A stretch of DNA of 64,000 nt. Source: Nageia nagi. Taxonomy: Eukaryota; Pinophyta. The first letter of the stretch is position 1; every line of letters starts with the position of its first letter. The position numbers and the translations under genes were made by a program. Location of the stretch: NCBI GenBank assembly GCA_050084985.1, contig JBITNC010000001.1, positions 175,770,001 to 175,834,000 of the forward strand. Direction: 5' to 3'. The notes below the pieces were generated by a model, which was given only the letters and a program-made list of their open reading frames with translations, ran no database searches and was not told where the DNA came from. Below are positions 48,016-58,903 of this stretch, one piece after another.

Positions 48016-49172
48016 GAAACTACATCAAATGGTGGGACTTCAATTGGAAAGAGAAACCTCTTCTTCCACCATGTATAAGGTACTATTTGTTTTTTAAAAT
48101 CCATAAGTGAAAATACTTTGTGGAAACTAATGGAAAAAAGGAAAAATTGAAAACCAAATTTTGACAATATTATTTCATAAATAAAATTTTGCCTAATTAT
48201 TTGATGCAGGAGTAGTTAGATTCATAGGCCATCCTACATCCACCAAAAAAATATTTTTTTAAGTATTTTCTTACTTTTTAAGTTAGATTCATAGGCCATC
48301 TTGCATCTTGCATCATCTTTCTTTGCAACAATTTACTTATCACTTGTATATATACCATGATGATCACTTACTATCGATTGAAATATTTCCCCTAACTCAC
48401 TCTCATCCCCTTCCATATTCAATCATCCATTTCCAATACACCTAACTAGTAATCATCTCTAAGTCAATACATATTCCACTTCCCATATCATATCATCTCC
48501 ACTAATTGAAATTCACTACAAGTCATACATCTCATTGCAAGTTTTTATTCCTATTCCACTACTCTTTGTAATTACTTTCAATTATCCATATTTTCATTAA
48601 TACTTGAAAACTATTGAAAGTCACTCACATGCTCTCATAACCTAGTTGTAAGTTCCCTCATTTCCCTCATACTTGTAATTAATCATAATTTATTCACCTA
48701 CCTTCACATATCTGATTACAAGTACTTTTCATTATATGCAATTGCAATAATTAGTCAATTATAATCTTGTCACTTCGCTATAAATCATTGTAAATCACTA
48801 TAAATCCCTACCATTTTGCACTTGAAATCACATGCAAGACAATCCCTTACCATTTCCCTTCACTTTACATAATACCATATACTCCTGCCCCCAATTACAT
48901 GTGATGTGTCTCACTTGACTATTCGCATCTACTTCCTACTTCCCCCACACTCATTAATACTTCCAACAAGTCACATGTCTATAGTTACATGAGTAGTAGC
49001 TACCTACTCTCCATTGCATGCATAATCAATCCACATACACTGCTCAACACTGCACTCTATCACATGCTTATGTTCCTTATAAGGTAAGCACAGGTAACAT
49101 AGACTTCTATTTTAATACTTAAATTATTTATTTATCAACTTAAAGTAGAGCATCGCATACATCACCACATAT
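48016..49172 (+). other. E3 spacer between integrase and extra ORF
   Basis: About 1.15 kb, noncoding, C- and A-rich with many cacttgcaa and tcattgcaag-like words. The phrase gttagattcataggccatc occurs twice (48218 and 48282). No domain recognised. It could hold a promoter or splice signals for the downstream ORF, but none is visible. Confidence 0.45.
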
Positions 49173-50530
49173 CATGGATCATTATGACTTGATGCATGAG
49201 GACACACATCAGTTAAAGTCAAGGGAGGAGAGCTATTATAGAAAACTTAGTAATGATTGATGGGAAAAATAATGAAAAAGCTCAATTGGTTATGATACAT
49301 TAATTGACATGATGCTACATGTGTGCCAATATTTGTAATATGTCATATAATCATACTAAGGATAGGGACAACTGACAGGTGGCTCAAATATGTTGGTTGA
49401 GAATTTAATCATCACATGGAAACTGATTTAGGGTATCAACAAAATCATGTGAGCACTCTCCTTCATCATCATGCATACAAAGTTAAATGCATAATTAGGG
49501 AAGTAATATTGAGAGCTATCAATAAAAACTCTACCACTATGGTACCTAGAAAATACTCTAATCTTGTGGACAATATTAGAGCATACCCTAAAGTCATGAA
49601 GATATTTAAAAGGGAAGAATGGGTGGGGTTCAATGAGAATCTCTATAAGTATAATATTGATATCTTATAGGAGTTTGCATAACATTTTCACAAAGGAATC
49701 ATAAATTTAGAGGCCTCATAATCTTAATCACTTTAGTTGACACTTTATAGGTTACTATTATTCCAGTGATTGGGAATGAATGGGGTTGATAACCAATTGA
49801 AATGAAGTCAGCTATCAAGAACTTCTACTATGATATCAAGGAATTAGCATTCATCATAGGACTAGGAATACCTCAAGAGGAATTACCTACACCATGGGAT
49901 AAATTAGTCTTCTTTTTTATTAATTATATCATGAAATATTCTAATATAATGGGGATTCATTTGAATATCCTCATCCACCTATGCTACGAGAAGCTAAATC
50001 ATATAATTAATATCCAATTATTTCTAGCCAATTCACTAGAATAAATGGCCAAAAAATACCATAGAGAAGAGGCTCAAAGTTGGTCACACCAAGGGTTGGT
50101 TAAATTGATAGTTCTAGATGATATTTCTCAGTTGCTACCTATAATAGATGTTATTTGGAACTCCCTTTACATGCAAATTTCCCAATATGTGGAGGCTCAT
50201 GAAGAACAGAGCTGGAATAAGTCGATAGAGGTGAAGAAAAAAGAAGGGAAGCTAGAAAAGAAAAGGAAAAAGGGAGAAGATGTGGGTCCTTCATAGGTGA
50301 AGGTAGAAAAACCCTCAATTCAAACTCACTCATAGAAAATGAAACAAAAAAGAGCAAGCACCTTCTCCTCCTTTAGTAATAAATGACCAAACCTTGGTCA
50401 AATTGAGGAGGATTGGAAATAAGATAAGGGATCTTAAGGTGAAAGTAGCTAATCTTCAATAAAATTTGAGGATTTCCTAAATAAAGTTAGTGGAAATGAA
50501 TACTAAACAACTAATAAGATACCTAATCCC
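49173..50530 (+). pseudogene. E3: additional ORF (plant transposon-protein-like)
   Basis: Begins MDHYDLMHEDTHQLKSREES and continues over three frames: 49416-49670 (VSTLLHHHAYKVKCIIREVI, NLVDNIRAYPKVMKIFKREE), 49802-50044 (IKNFYYDIKELAFIIGLGIP, FFINYIMKYSNIMGIHLNIL, IQLFLANSLE), 50045-50296 (EEAQSWSHQGLVKLIVLDDI). The helix-rich middle resembles the putative plant transposon protein domain found in extra ORFs of Athila/Tat elements (tentative). The tail is Lys/Glu-rich, then a coiled-coil-like stretch (LRRIGNKIRDLKVKVANLQ). Function unknown. Confidence 0.55.
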
Positions 50531-50534
50531 CATA

Positions 50535-50833
50535 AGGATGTGGGAATTCACCTAATTGGAGGAAACAACCCTTAATGATATGTATACATTATGCAAAATA
50601 TGGAAGAATACACAAGGCCTAAAAATTATTTAATAATATGGATGATGCAAACATAGTTTCATGGAATGCAATGATTGTTATATACATAGGGAAAACTAAT
50701 ATAAGCATTTCCAAATAACTAAATGCCAACTTTATTGATCGAAAAGTATATTTTAAATAGATAGTATGGATAATCAATCATTTGACAAAATGCCTCATGA
50801 ATATGCAGTTTCATGGAATGCAATGATCATCAT
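50535..50833 (+). pseudogene. PPR gene fragment cut by E5
   Basis: Independent PPR remnant, closer to a real gene than the LTR arrays. It reads LNDMYT, then YAKYGRIHKA-(stop)-KLFNN, MDDANIVSWNAMIV (50590-50679), and after an indel SMDNQSFDKMPHEYAVSWNA followed by MII (50763-50831). These match consecutive L- and S-type PPR motifs (N-L-DMYAKCG, A--LFD-M, N-VSWNAMI). It stops at the TG of the E5 LTR, so E5 inserted into it. Relationship to E3 unclear. Confidence 0.82.
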
Positions 50834-52028
50834 TGTAGATGCCTAAAAATGATTTATTATTTATTTAATAAATCATATTTAGACTTATTTAATGATTTAA
50901 TGAAGTATTACATATATTAAGATAAAAGGATATTATAATGCAATGCCATGTGTTATATTAAATGTTATATCATATATTATGGGTCTTATTTTAAAGTATC
51001 TTAAATATAACAATGATTATATTATTGTAAGAGATTAGCCTTCACTCCTTTCTATGTCTTTTATAGGCTATATAAATGGATGGATAGGTTGATCTCCAAA
51101 TATTGGAACTCTTTTGATATTGATAAATAACTCTGATAGGTGGTTGTCAATAGTAACAGTGTCTTTAGGTGCCACCTATCTTGAGAATTTGTTATACTAT
51201 GAGTTCTAAAATTTCTATCTTTGGTGCACATCATAATTCAACACATTCCATTTAGTCAATAGTGTGCTTCTCCTACACTAGTAGCAGCATGCTTCTCTCA
51301 AGTCATTAGCAACATGCATCTTCTAGATCAATGGTTCCAGACTTACATGGTTGAGTTATTAGTTCATGCACACAAATATTAGTTGTGAGCTCACCATGAG
51401 TTCAATCCTAATCCTCCAAAGATTCATCACTATCTACTTTCAAGGATTATACATACACTTCATATCAAATGCATGCTTTTCATGTATATCTGTTATAATC
51501 TGATATAGTGTCTATTATATATTTAATTATGTTGGAATGTATAATGCATTATTGTAAAGGTTTTGTAATAACATTCTATGTAAGTTCACTAATACTTAAG
51601 GGTATCATTTGATATCTTAAGTATTTAAATGAATATGATAATGTAACTTGTCCTACACTCCATGTCATGAGCATACCCTCGGGTAAAAGGATGTGCATGT
51701 CATGCTTTTGTACATTGGGTAAAAAGGTGATCTGAAGAGGGATTTTGACCTATAAATAGGAGGCTCCCTCTATGTGATCACATACCAATTTGTGGAGTAA
51801 ATTTATGCTATAGGATAGTGTTTAGAAGAAAAGTTTAGGAGTATTGTAAGAGTGCATATTGATGAATGAAGTGAGATCTAGTTAGTGGATGTATTCCTAC
51901 TTGGAGGAACCACTTACATCTTGAGTTATCTTTGTGAGATTACTTTATTAGTTATTTAGATGTTATTTGTGGGCTTTCATGTGATCTTGGAAGTTTAGAG
52001 TTGCTTAATTTATAGTTCAACTCTCTCA
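50834..52028 (+). repeat. E5 5' LTR
   Basis: Starts TGTAGATGCC at 50834 and ends CTCTCTCA at 52028, immediately before TT and a primer site that was split by E6. It contains a well-formed TATA box at 51751. Length about 1.2 kb. The matching 3' LTR is not in this window. Confidence 0.7.
51751..51758 (+). promoter_or_regulatory. TATA box of E5 LTR
   Basis: TATAAATA, about 280 bases before the LTR end, a normal spacing for a promoter that starts transcription at the R region. It is followed by a purine/pyrimidine-mixed leader with ggctccctc. Confidence 0.65.
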
Positions 52029-52031
52029 TTT

Positions 52032-53154
52032 TGATCCATAAACTATAAGATTAAAAATTTCAATTTAATCTCTTCAAATGAATCAATTCACACTTAAAAC
52101 AATTAAGTACTTGTAAAGGAAAATCAGGAATAAACTTGTAAACATATAGAAGAGAAAAGCATTCACCATAGAAGAGACAAGCAAAATTTATACTGGTTCA
52201 CCCAATGTGGGCTACATCCAGCTCAAAAGCTCTCTACTATCAATGGGTGGAATCACTTTACAAGACCTACAAGGTCCTTCAAAACCTCCTCTCACATTCA
52301 TAACACACTCCTAGCTCTAAAAATCACAACAAAACTGAAAATACTTCCTAAAATCCTCTTTCCTTTCTCCTATACAATTTGCTCCCCTTTTATATAATTT
52401 TTAGAGTTAAAACTGGAGAGAATTACAACTAGGAAATTAGATAAAAAAAAACCTATTTTTAGATACCCATTAACCTCCTTGATCTTCCTGTCAAATTTGG
52501 GCTCAAATGGTTGCAAAAATCTCCTAAAAATGAGCTTTGAAATTGAAAAACATGCTCTCTGGACTATTTTCAGCCTTATAGGATTAATCAGCCTAAAAAA
52601 TAGGACCTTAGGTGAATCAAAAATCACCAAAAACCTTAGAAAAATGCCAAAATATGTTAGCAAATTTAAAAATGGGTGGGTGCAATATGGTGCTAACATG
52701 TGGTGCTTGTTGGGTAGAAGTCAATCCTGGTTGACTAGTAGGTAGGCTGACTGGGCAGGTAGTTTAGGTGGCAGTCTCACATGGTAGTTTTGGTCCGGCA
52801 TGGATGCGCAGGTAGATGGGTTGCACACGGTCACTATCATGCAGGTGAATGGGTCTAAAAGGTGATCAGATGCAGGATTTGACCTCCACATAGGTAGTCA
52901 ACCTTCGACATGGTCCTTCATAGGCCCGATCACCTACGTGGCCTCCACGATGGTGGGCGGGTCCCACCATATATTTTTTTTTAATTCTTTTTTTTTTCAA
53001 ATATACACAAACTAGACTTAATTCCATAACTTCCACATATAAACTCGGATTCTTGATCTAAAAGAAGTGTCAAAAAGTTGAAGACAAGATGATCACACTA
53101 AACACACTGAAATGGAGATTACTGAATAATGAAGGGATCCAAATTTTTGGATCA
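52032..53154 (-). repeat. E6 left LTR (3' LTR)
   Basis: In the first 185 bases I count about eight differences from 57784 onward, nearly all transitions, i.e. about 95-96% identity there. The minus strand starts TGATCCAAAAATTTGGATCC. Open frames within it (52370-52745) are not genes. Confidence 0.95.
52384..52394 (-). promoter_or_regulatory. TATA box in E6 3' LTR
   Basis: The minus strand reads TATAAAAGGGG, identical to the 5' LTR copy at 58136. Confidence 0.65.
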
Positions 53155-53168
53155 TTCCTCCCCACTAA
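53155..53168 (-). other. E6 polypurine tract
   Basis: The minus strand reads AGTGGGGAGGAA directly before the TGATCC LTR start. Confidence 0.85.
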
Positions 53169-53199
53169 GAGAGAGCTTTTATCCCCAAAAGCATTTAGG

Positions 53200-54400
53200 A
53201 TGATGGAATGAGGTGAGGGTAGAGCTCCCTCACCCGATCAACTGCATACCACTTGGCCTTATATGGGTGTTGGCCCTTCACTCCAATACGCCACACCTCA
53301 TGTATGCCACTATGAGATGATCATTGCTTCTTTTCCAATACTACATCCTCAACCAACACATTCATGTGCTTAGGGGCTAAATCCTTAATTGATGGTAACA
53401 TAACATCTATATCTTCTGCAACTAAGGCTGGTTCATACAATTTCAAATTCTCAACATTAATAATAGAATACATTTGCATATAATGTGGTAAGTCCAACCA
53501 AAAAGCATTGTATCCAACTTGACCAACAATGGTAAATGGACCATACCTTATGGGTTTCAACTCCTTTCCCTCACCATGCTATCTCTCCTTGCTGAGATGA
53601 AGCCATACTTGACCCCCAACCTAAAATTTATGATCCACACGATGATGATCATGCCTCTCCTTATACTTGGCCTGACTCTTCTCCAACTGTTCTTGTACCT
53701 TCTAATGAATCAATCCAATCCTCTCAATAAAATTCTTTTCCCTCTCCTCCTCATTATGAAGAACTATATCTTCATCACTTGTTGAAGCAAAAGCCATATC
53801 AAAAGGTGATTTTGGTAAATAACCAAAATAAGTCTCAAAAGGTGATTTGTTAGTAGAAGAATGTAAAGCCCAATTATATACATGTTGTATATAGTTCAAA
53901 TGCTTATCCCAAGTATTAGGATGCTTACCACAATAACCCCGTAATAGGTGTGCCACTATCCTATTTACCACCTTTGTTTGACCATTTATCTATGGATGAA
54001 AAGCTATACTCCTCTTTAACTTAGTGTCCATCCTTTCCCACAAAGAAGTCCAAAATTTTCCAAGAAACGTAGAATCCCTATCAGAAATGATAGAAGTAGG
54101 AAGACCAAAATGTACCCACACATAAGTAAAGAAAAGATTAGCAGCCTCTTGACCTGTCACAGTCTTTTTACATGGAATTAGAACACACATCTTATTGAAT
54201 CTATTCACAACCACATATAAATAATCATGACCTCTTTCAGACATAGGTAAACCTCCAACAAATCCATAGAAATACTCTCCCATGGTCATGTAGGAATGGA
54301 CAATGGCATATAAAGACCAAATTTCCTATTATTGGGTTTGCTTACACTGCATAACATACAACCTCTGATATATCTAGATACATTTTCTTGCATTTTAGGC
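53200..54400 (-). pseudogene. E6: integrase with chromodomain-like tail
   Basis: From 54400: RYIRGCMLCSVSKPNN (zinc-finger Cys pair), ESISMD (first catalytic Asp), then a one-base deletion near 54260 in the codons after that Asp, and on in a new frame: GHDYLYVVVNRFNKMCVLIP, HFGLPTSIISDRDSTFLGKF (second Asp), HPQINGQTKVVNRI, where the catalytic Glu is Lys. Then NYIQHVYNWALHSSTNKSPF and FETYFGYLPKSP. The C-terminal part has KYKERHDHHRV, WLHLSKERQH, GPFTIVGQVGYNAFWLDLP and a tail LVEDVVLEKKQ...WRIGVKG, AKWYAV, like a chromovirus chromodomain. Inactive through the Glu change and frameshift. Confidence 0.92.
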
Positions 54401-56049
54401 TAATAACAATACCTTTGTAGATTAGCAAGAGTTTTTCCAACACCAAAGTGTCCTGAAATATGAGAAGTATGAGCTTCACTAATCAAATCATTCCTCTCAC
54501 CATTAGGAATACAAAGTTTGCCCAAATGAAAAAGTAATCCATCATGCAAATGAAAGTCATGATTTCCAAACTCATTACCAAGACTCAATCTATGATAGAC
54601 CTTTTGGAAATCAGGATCAACCACATATTGTTCTTTATACCCATCATGCATTAAAGAACTATTTTTCAGAATCACAACATTAGCAACTATTGGAGGCCTA
54701 GACAACATATCAGCAATATTATTTTGAGTACCCTTCTTATACTTAATCACCAAATGAAATTGTTGCAAAAATCCCATCCAATGAAAGTGCCTAAATTGTT
54801 GCAACTTAGATTGTGATTGAAGATATTACAAGGGTTGATGGTCTGTATGAATTATTGTCTCTTTACCTACCAAATAGTGCTTCCATTTTTTAACACTTTG
54901 AACTAATGCATACAACTCTTTATCATATGTGGGATAGTTTCTTACCACACTAGTAAACATTTCTGAGTGATAGCAAATTAGATGTTTTTCCTGCAATAAA
55001 ACTGCACCTATAGCATAGTCACTTGCATCAGTTTCAATTTCAAAAGGTTTCTAAAGATTAGGCAAAGCAAGTACTGGAGTATTACTAATTTTCTTTTTAA
55101 GCAATTCAAAAGCATGTTGTTCTTTTCCTCCCTACTAAAATCCATGACTCTTTCCTGTAATTGCATGAAGTGGAGAAGCCATGTAAGAAAAGTTAGCAAT
55201 AAACTTGCATAAATACTGTACTACCCCAAGAAAACTCCTAGTCTCTGTCACATTAGTGGAAGTAGGCCATTTCAACATAGCCTCAATTTTTGCAAGATCT
55301 ATCTTTAATTGACCTTCACCTACAATGTGGCCAAGATAGATTAAACTCTTCCTGATAAACTCACACTTAGACATTTTCAAATAGAGTTTTGCTTCCCTTA
55401 AAATTTGAAACACTTTACGAATATGCACCACATGATCTTTCTAATTATTACTATAAATGAGAATATCATCAAGGTACACAATAACAAAATCATTAATGAA
55501 AGGCCTTAAAACCTCATTCATTACATGCATGAAAGTAGCAGGAGCATTGCATAATCCAAACGGTAAAACCAACCATTCAAACAATCCTTGCCTAGTTTTA
55601 AAAGAAGTTTTCCAAACATCCTCTTCTTTAACTCATACTTGATGATAACCACTTCTTAGATCCAATTTTTTAAAAAGCCTAGCTTTTGTTAATTGATCCA
55701 TTAAATCATCAATACATGGCAAAGGATATCGATTTTTAACCGTGATCTTATTTAGTGCCCTATAATCAACACACATATGCCAAGTTCCATCTTTCTTTGG
55801 AATTATAACAATAGGAGATCCACATGGTGATGTGCTAGGTCTAATGACTCCTTGATCTAACAATTCCTTGACTTATTTCTTAATTTCTTTAGTTTACAAA
55901 ATAGAATGTCTATATAAGCCAATGTTAGGAAGTGCAACATCAGGATGTAAATGAATCTCATCTTGTATATCTCTTTTTGGTGGAAGTTCTTTAGGTACTT
56001 GAAATAAGTCTTCAAATTCAGAAATTACCTCTTTTACTTCTTCTTTGTA
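54401..56049 (-). pseudogene. E6: reverse transcriptase and RNase H
   Basis: Same frame as gag-[76 protein letters not shown], then an intact catalytic [15 protein letters not shown]. Thumb: TETRSFLGVVQYLCKFIANF. RNase H: EIETDASDYAIGAVLLQEKH (Asp), NYPTYDKELYALVQSVKKW (Glu), IIHTDHQPL (Asp), LVIKYKKGTQNNIADMLSRP (final Asp), all four acidic residues kept. Stops replace Gln, Arg or Trp codons. Then the linker to the integrase finger, HISGHFGVGKTLANLQRY. Confidence 0.95.
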
Positions 56050-57597
56050 TTATGGTTCACAATCCTCAAGTTCCTTTATGATTTCCACTTCATCTTGAGA
56101 TTTCACCATTGCAAGTATAAACATTTGTCCTGTATTGATTAGTTTCTTTGCTTGTCCTGTAGTAATCAAAGAAATATGTTTTTTCTTGCTTTGATGAGCA
56201 CTAACCATGTATTCAATTCCATCTTTAATGAGTCTATATTTGTTTTCCTTTCTATAAAATAAAGCATCTCTTTTCCATAGATAAGGACTACCAAGCACAA
56301 TCCCACAAATATCCAAAGGAATAACATCAAGTAAAACTTCATCAATGTAATCCTTGTTAATCCCAAATTGCAACTTGCATTGTTGTGTTACCTTTAACTT
56401 TGAATTTTTATTAACCCATCCCAATGGATATGGGTTTGGATGAGGTTGAGTAGTGAGTGCAAGTGATTTGACATACTTTTTTGCAATTAAGTTAGCTTGA
56501 GATCCAGAATCAAACAATGTATCAATCCTAGTCTTCTTAGCTTGCACCTTGATGTGAAAAAGTTCAATTTTCTTCTTTTCCTCATCTTCATTAGGTGTAT
56601 TATGCAAAACCATACATGCCATTTTATCATCTACATCTGAACCATCCTCAATTTCCTTATTAATAGTATTTATTTGTTTCTTTTGGCCTTTAGGTTTAGG
56701 GCGTAATTTAGGATGCAATTTCCAACATTTAGCATCTAAATGACCTTCTTTTTGACAATGTGCACATACATCTTTAGACTTCTCTTTTTGTGTAGTAGAC
56801 ATAGTTTTCTTTTTCCCCTTTCCTTTATTCCTTTCAGAATCATTATTACTATTGTAATTGGAAGCATTGTTCTTTTTCCCATCCTTAACAAATTTTCCCC
56901 TTTCTTCTAAGTGGGTAGCTTGTACACAAACTCTATCCAAATCATTTGGATCAAATATCAATATTGTATGCCTTAAATAATTGTGCAAACCACCAATATA
57001 CTTAAGAAGAGTATCTTGGGAATCAAGAGGAATACATAGCATTATAGCTCTTCTTCAAAATTTTGTAGTGTACTCTTGCACACTTTGCCCTTTGCCTTGA
57101 TGAAAAGTTTGCCATTCCATGATTGCCTTTTGCCGATAACCCAAAGGATAAAATTGATTTCTAAGCAATTGTACAAAATGGGTCCAAGAAGCAATACAAG
57201 CTTGAATAGATTCATTCTTACTTTGTAAACAACTTTCCCACCAAACAAGTGTATTACCACTCATTTTAAGAGTTCCTAATTGGATTTTATCCTGATCTCT
57301 TACAATTCTTTGAATTCTACAATATACTTCAATTTATTTAATCCAATGGTCTAACTTCTCAGCATTCACTTCTCCAATAAAAGTAGGCAAATCAAATTTA
57401 ACTTCCAATTTCAAAGGAGAACTTTGAAAAACACTATGTGTAACATCATTGTCAATTTTATTACATTCACTAGTTTCACCTTCAGTTTTCTTGTATTGTT
57501 GTTCTTGAAGTTGTTGGAATTGTAGAGACATCTTCTAGAACATTGTGGAGAGATTAGCAATTTGCTTTTCCACATTAGACCCTCTTTCATTGGCCAT
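56050..57597 (-). pseudogene. E6: gag-protease
   Basis: Start Met at 57597 (MANERGSNVEKQ). Three stops break one frame (TAG about 57534, TAA about 57333, TGA about 57054); the last 330 codons (56050-57042) are open. Gag: FDLPTFIGEVNAEKLDHWIK, then TLVWWESCLQSKN (W-W hallmark), FYPLGYRQKAIMEWQTFHQG. In the 330-codon piece, Cys93-X2-Cys96-X4-His101-X4-Cys106 is a complete zinc knuckle (CAHCQKEGHLDAKC), and Asp178-Ser-Gly in DTLFDSGSQANLIA is an intact protease active site, with GIVLGSPYL further on. Confidence 0.95.
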
Positions 57598-57771
57598 GGC
57601 TCCAAGCTCTCTTTACTTCTTTAGCCAAACTCTAGAACCAATTTTTGGATCCTCGTCCACCAATTCTCCTTCTCCTTTCTTGCTTTGTGACTTGGTATAC
57701 ATGCAAGACAACTTTCCAAACACAAACAACAATCTCAAAAATAGAGGTTATCCCAATGATCTCAACTGCTC

Positions 57772-57783
57772 TCATACCAAACT
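57772..57783 (-). other. E6 primer binding site
   Basis: The minus strand reads TGGTATGAGAGC near 57767-57778, one base different from the initiator-Met site TGGTATCAGAGC, a few bases inside the 5' LTR end. Confidence 0.85.
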
Positions 57784-58903
57784 TGATCCATAAACTATAA
57801 GATTAAAAATTTCAATTTAACCTCTTCAAATGAATCAATTCACACTTAAAATAATTAAGTGCTTGTAAAGGAAAATTAGGAATAAACTTGTAAACATAGA
57901 GAAGAGAAAAGCATTCACCATAGAAGAGACAAGCAAAATTTATCCTAGTTCACCCAATGTGGGCTACATCCAGCTCAAAAGCTCTCTACTATCAATGGGT
58001 GGAATCACTTTACAAGGCCTACAAGGTCCTTCAAAACCTCCTCTCACATTCACAACACACTCCCAACTCTGAAAATCACAACAAAAATGAAAACACTTCC
58101 CGAAATCCTCTTTCCTTTCTCTTGTACAATTTGCTCCCCTTTTATACAATTTTTGGAGCTAAAACTGGAGAGAATTACAACTAGGAAATTAGATTAAAAA
58201 AAACCTATTTTTAGATACCCATTAACCTCCTTGATCTTCCTATCAAATTTGGGCTCAAATGGTTGCAAAAATCTCCCAAAAATGAGCTCTAAAATTGAAA
58301 AACATTCTCTTTAGACTATTTTCAGGCTTACAAGATTAATCAGCCCAAAAATAGGACCTTAGGTGAATCAAAAATCACTAAAAACCTTAGAAAATGCCAA
58401 AATATCTTAACAAATTTAAAAATGGGTAGTGTGCTATGGTGCTGACAAGTGGTGCTTGCTAGGCAGAAGTCAATCCTGGTTGACTGGTGGCTAGGCTGAT
58501 TGGGTGGCTAGCTAACTGGGTAGGCAGTCTGGGTGGTGGTCTTGCATGGTGGTTTTGGTCTGGCATGGATGCATAGGTGAATGGGTTGCACATGATCACT
58601 ATCACATGAGCAAATGGGTCTAACAGGCGGTCAGACATGGGATTTGACCTCCACGTAGACAATCAACCTTCGACATGGTCCTTCGCAGGCCCGATCACCT
58701 ACGTGGCCTCCACGGTGGTGGGCGGGTCTTGCCATATTTTTTTTTTCAAATATACACAAACTGAACTTAATTCCATAACTTTCACATACGGACTCAGATT
58801 CTTGATCCAAAAGAAGCATCGAAAAGCTAAAGACAAGATGATCACATTGAACACACTAAAATGGAGATTACTAAATGTTGAAGGGATCCAAATTTTTAGA
58901 TCA
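57784..58903 (-). repeat. E6 right LTR (5' LTR)
   Basis: 1120 bp partner of 52032-53154. It begins (plus strand) TGATCCATAAAC and ends TTTTTAGATCA, followed by CATTT. Frames such as 57964-58149 and 58637-59011 are LTR sequence, not genes. Confidence 0.95.
58136..58146 (-). promoter_or_regulatory. TATA box of E6 5' LTR
   Basis: The minus strand reads TATAAAAGGGG, followed by AGCAAATTG. Its position, about 360 bases before the internal region, suits the element promoter. It is conserved in both LTRs. Confidence 0.72.

Larger units (their letters stand above)
52032..58903 (-). mobile_element. E6: chromovirus, the youngest and best-preserved element
   Basis: 6.9 kb with LTRs 52032-53154 and 57784-58903, both running TGATCC...GGATCA (GATCA at right), and a perfect target duplication CATTT (52027-52031 and 58904-58908). 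Primer site, polypurine tract, gag, protease, RT, RNase H, integrase and a chromodomain-like tail are all in place. The whole gag-pol is one frame from 57597 down to about 54260, then one frameshift, then one frame to the end. About 11 in-frame stops, all explicable by single transitions. It inserted into the primer site of E5. Confidence 0.95.

Noticed and set aside
52370-52745. Overlapping frames on both strands (109 and 88 codons)
   Set aside because: Inside the E6 3' LTR and duplicated in the 5' LTR with changed ends.
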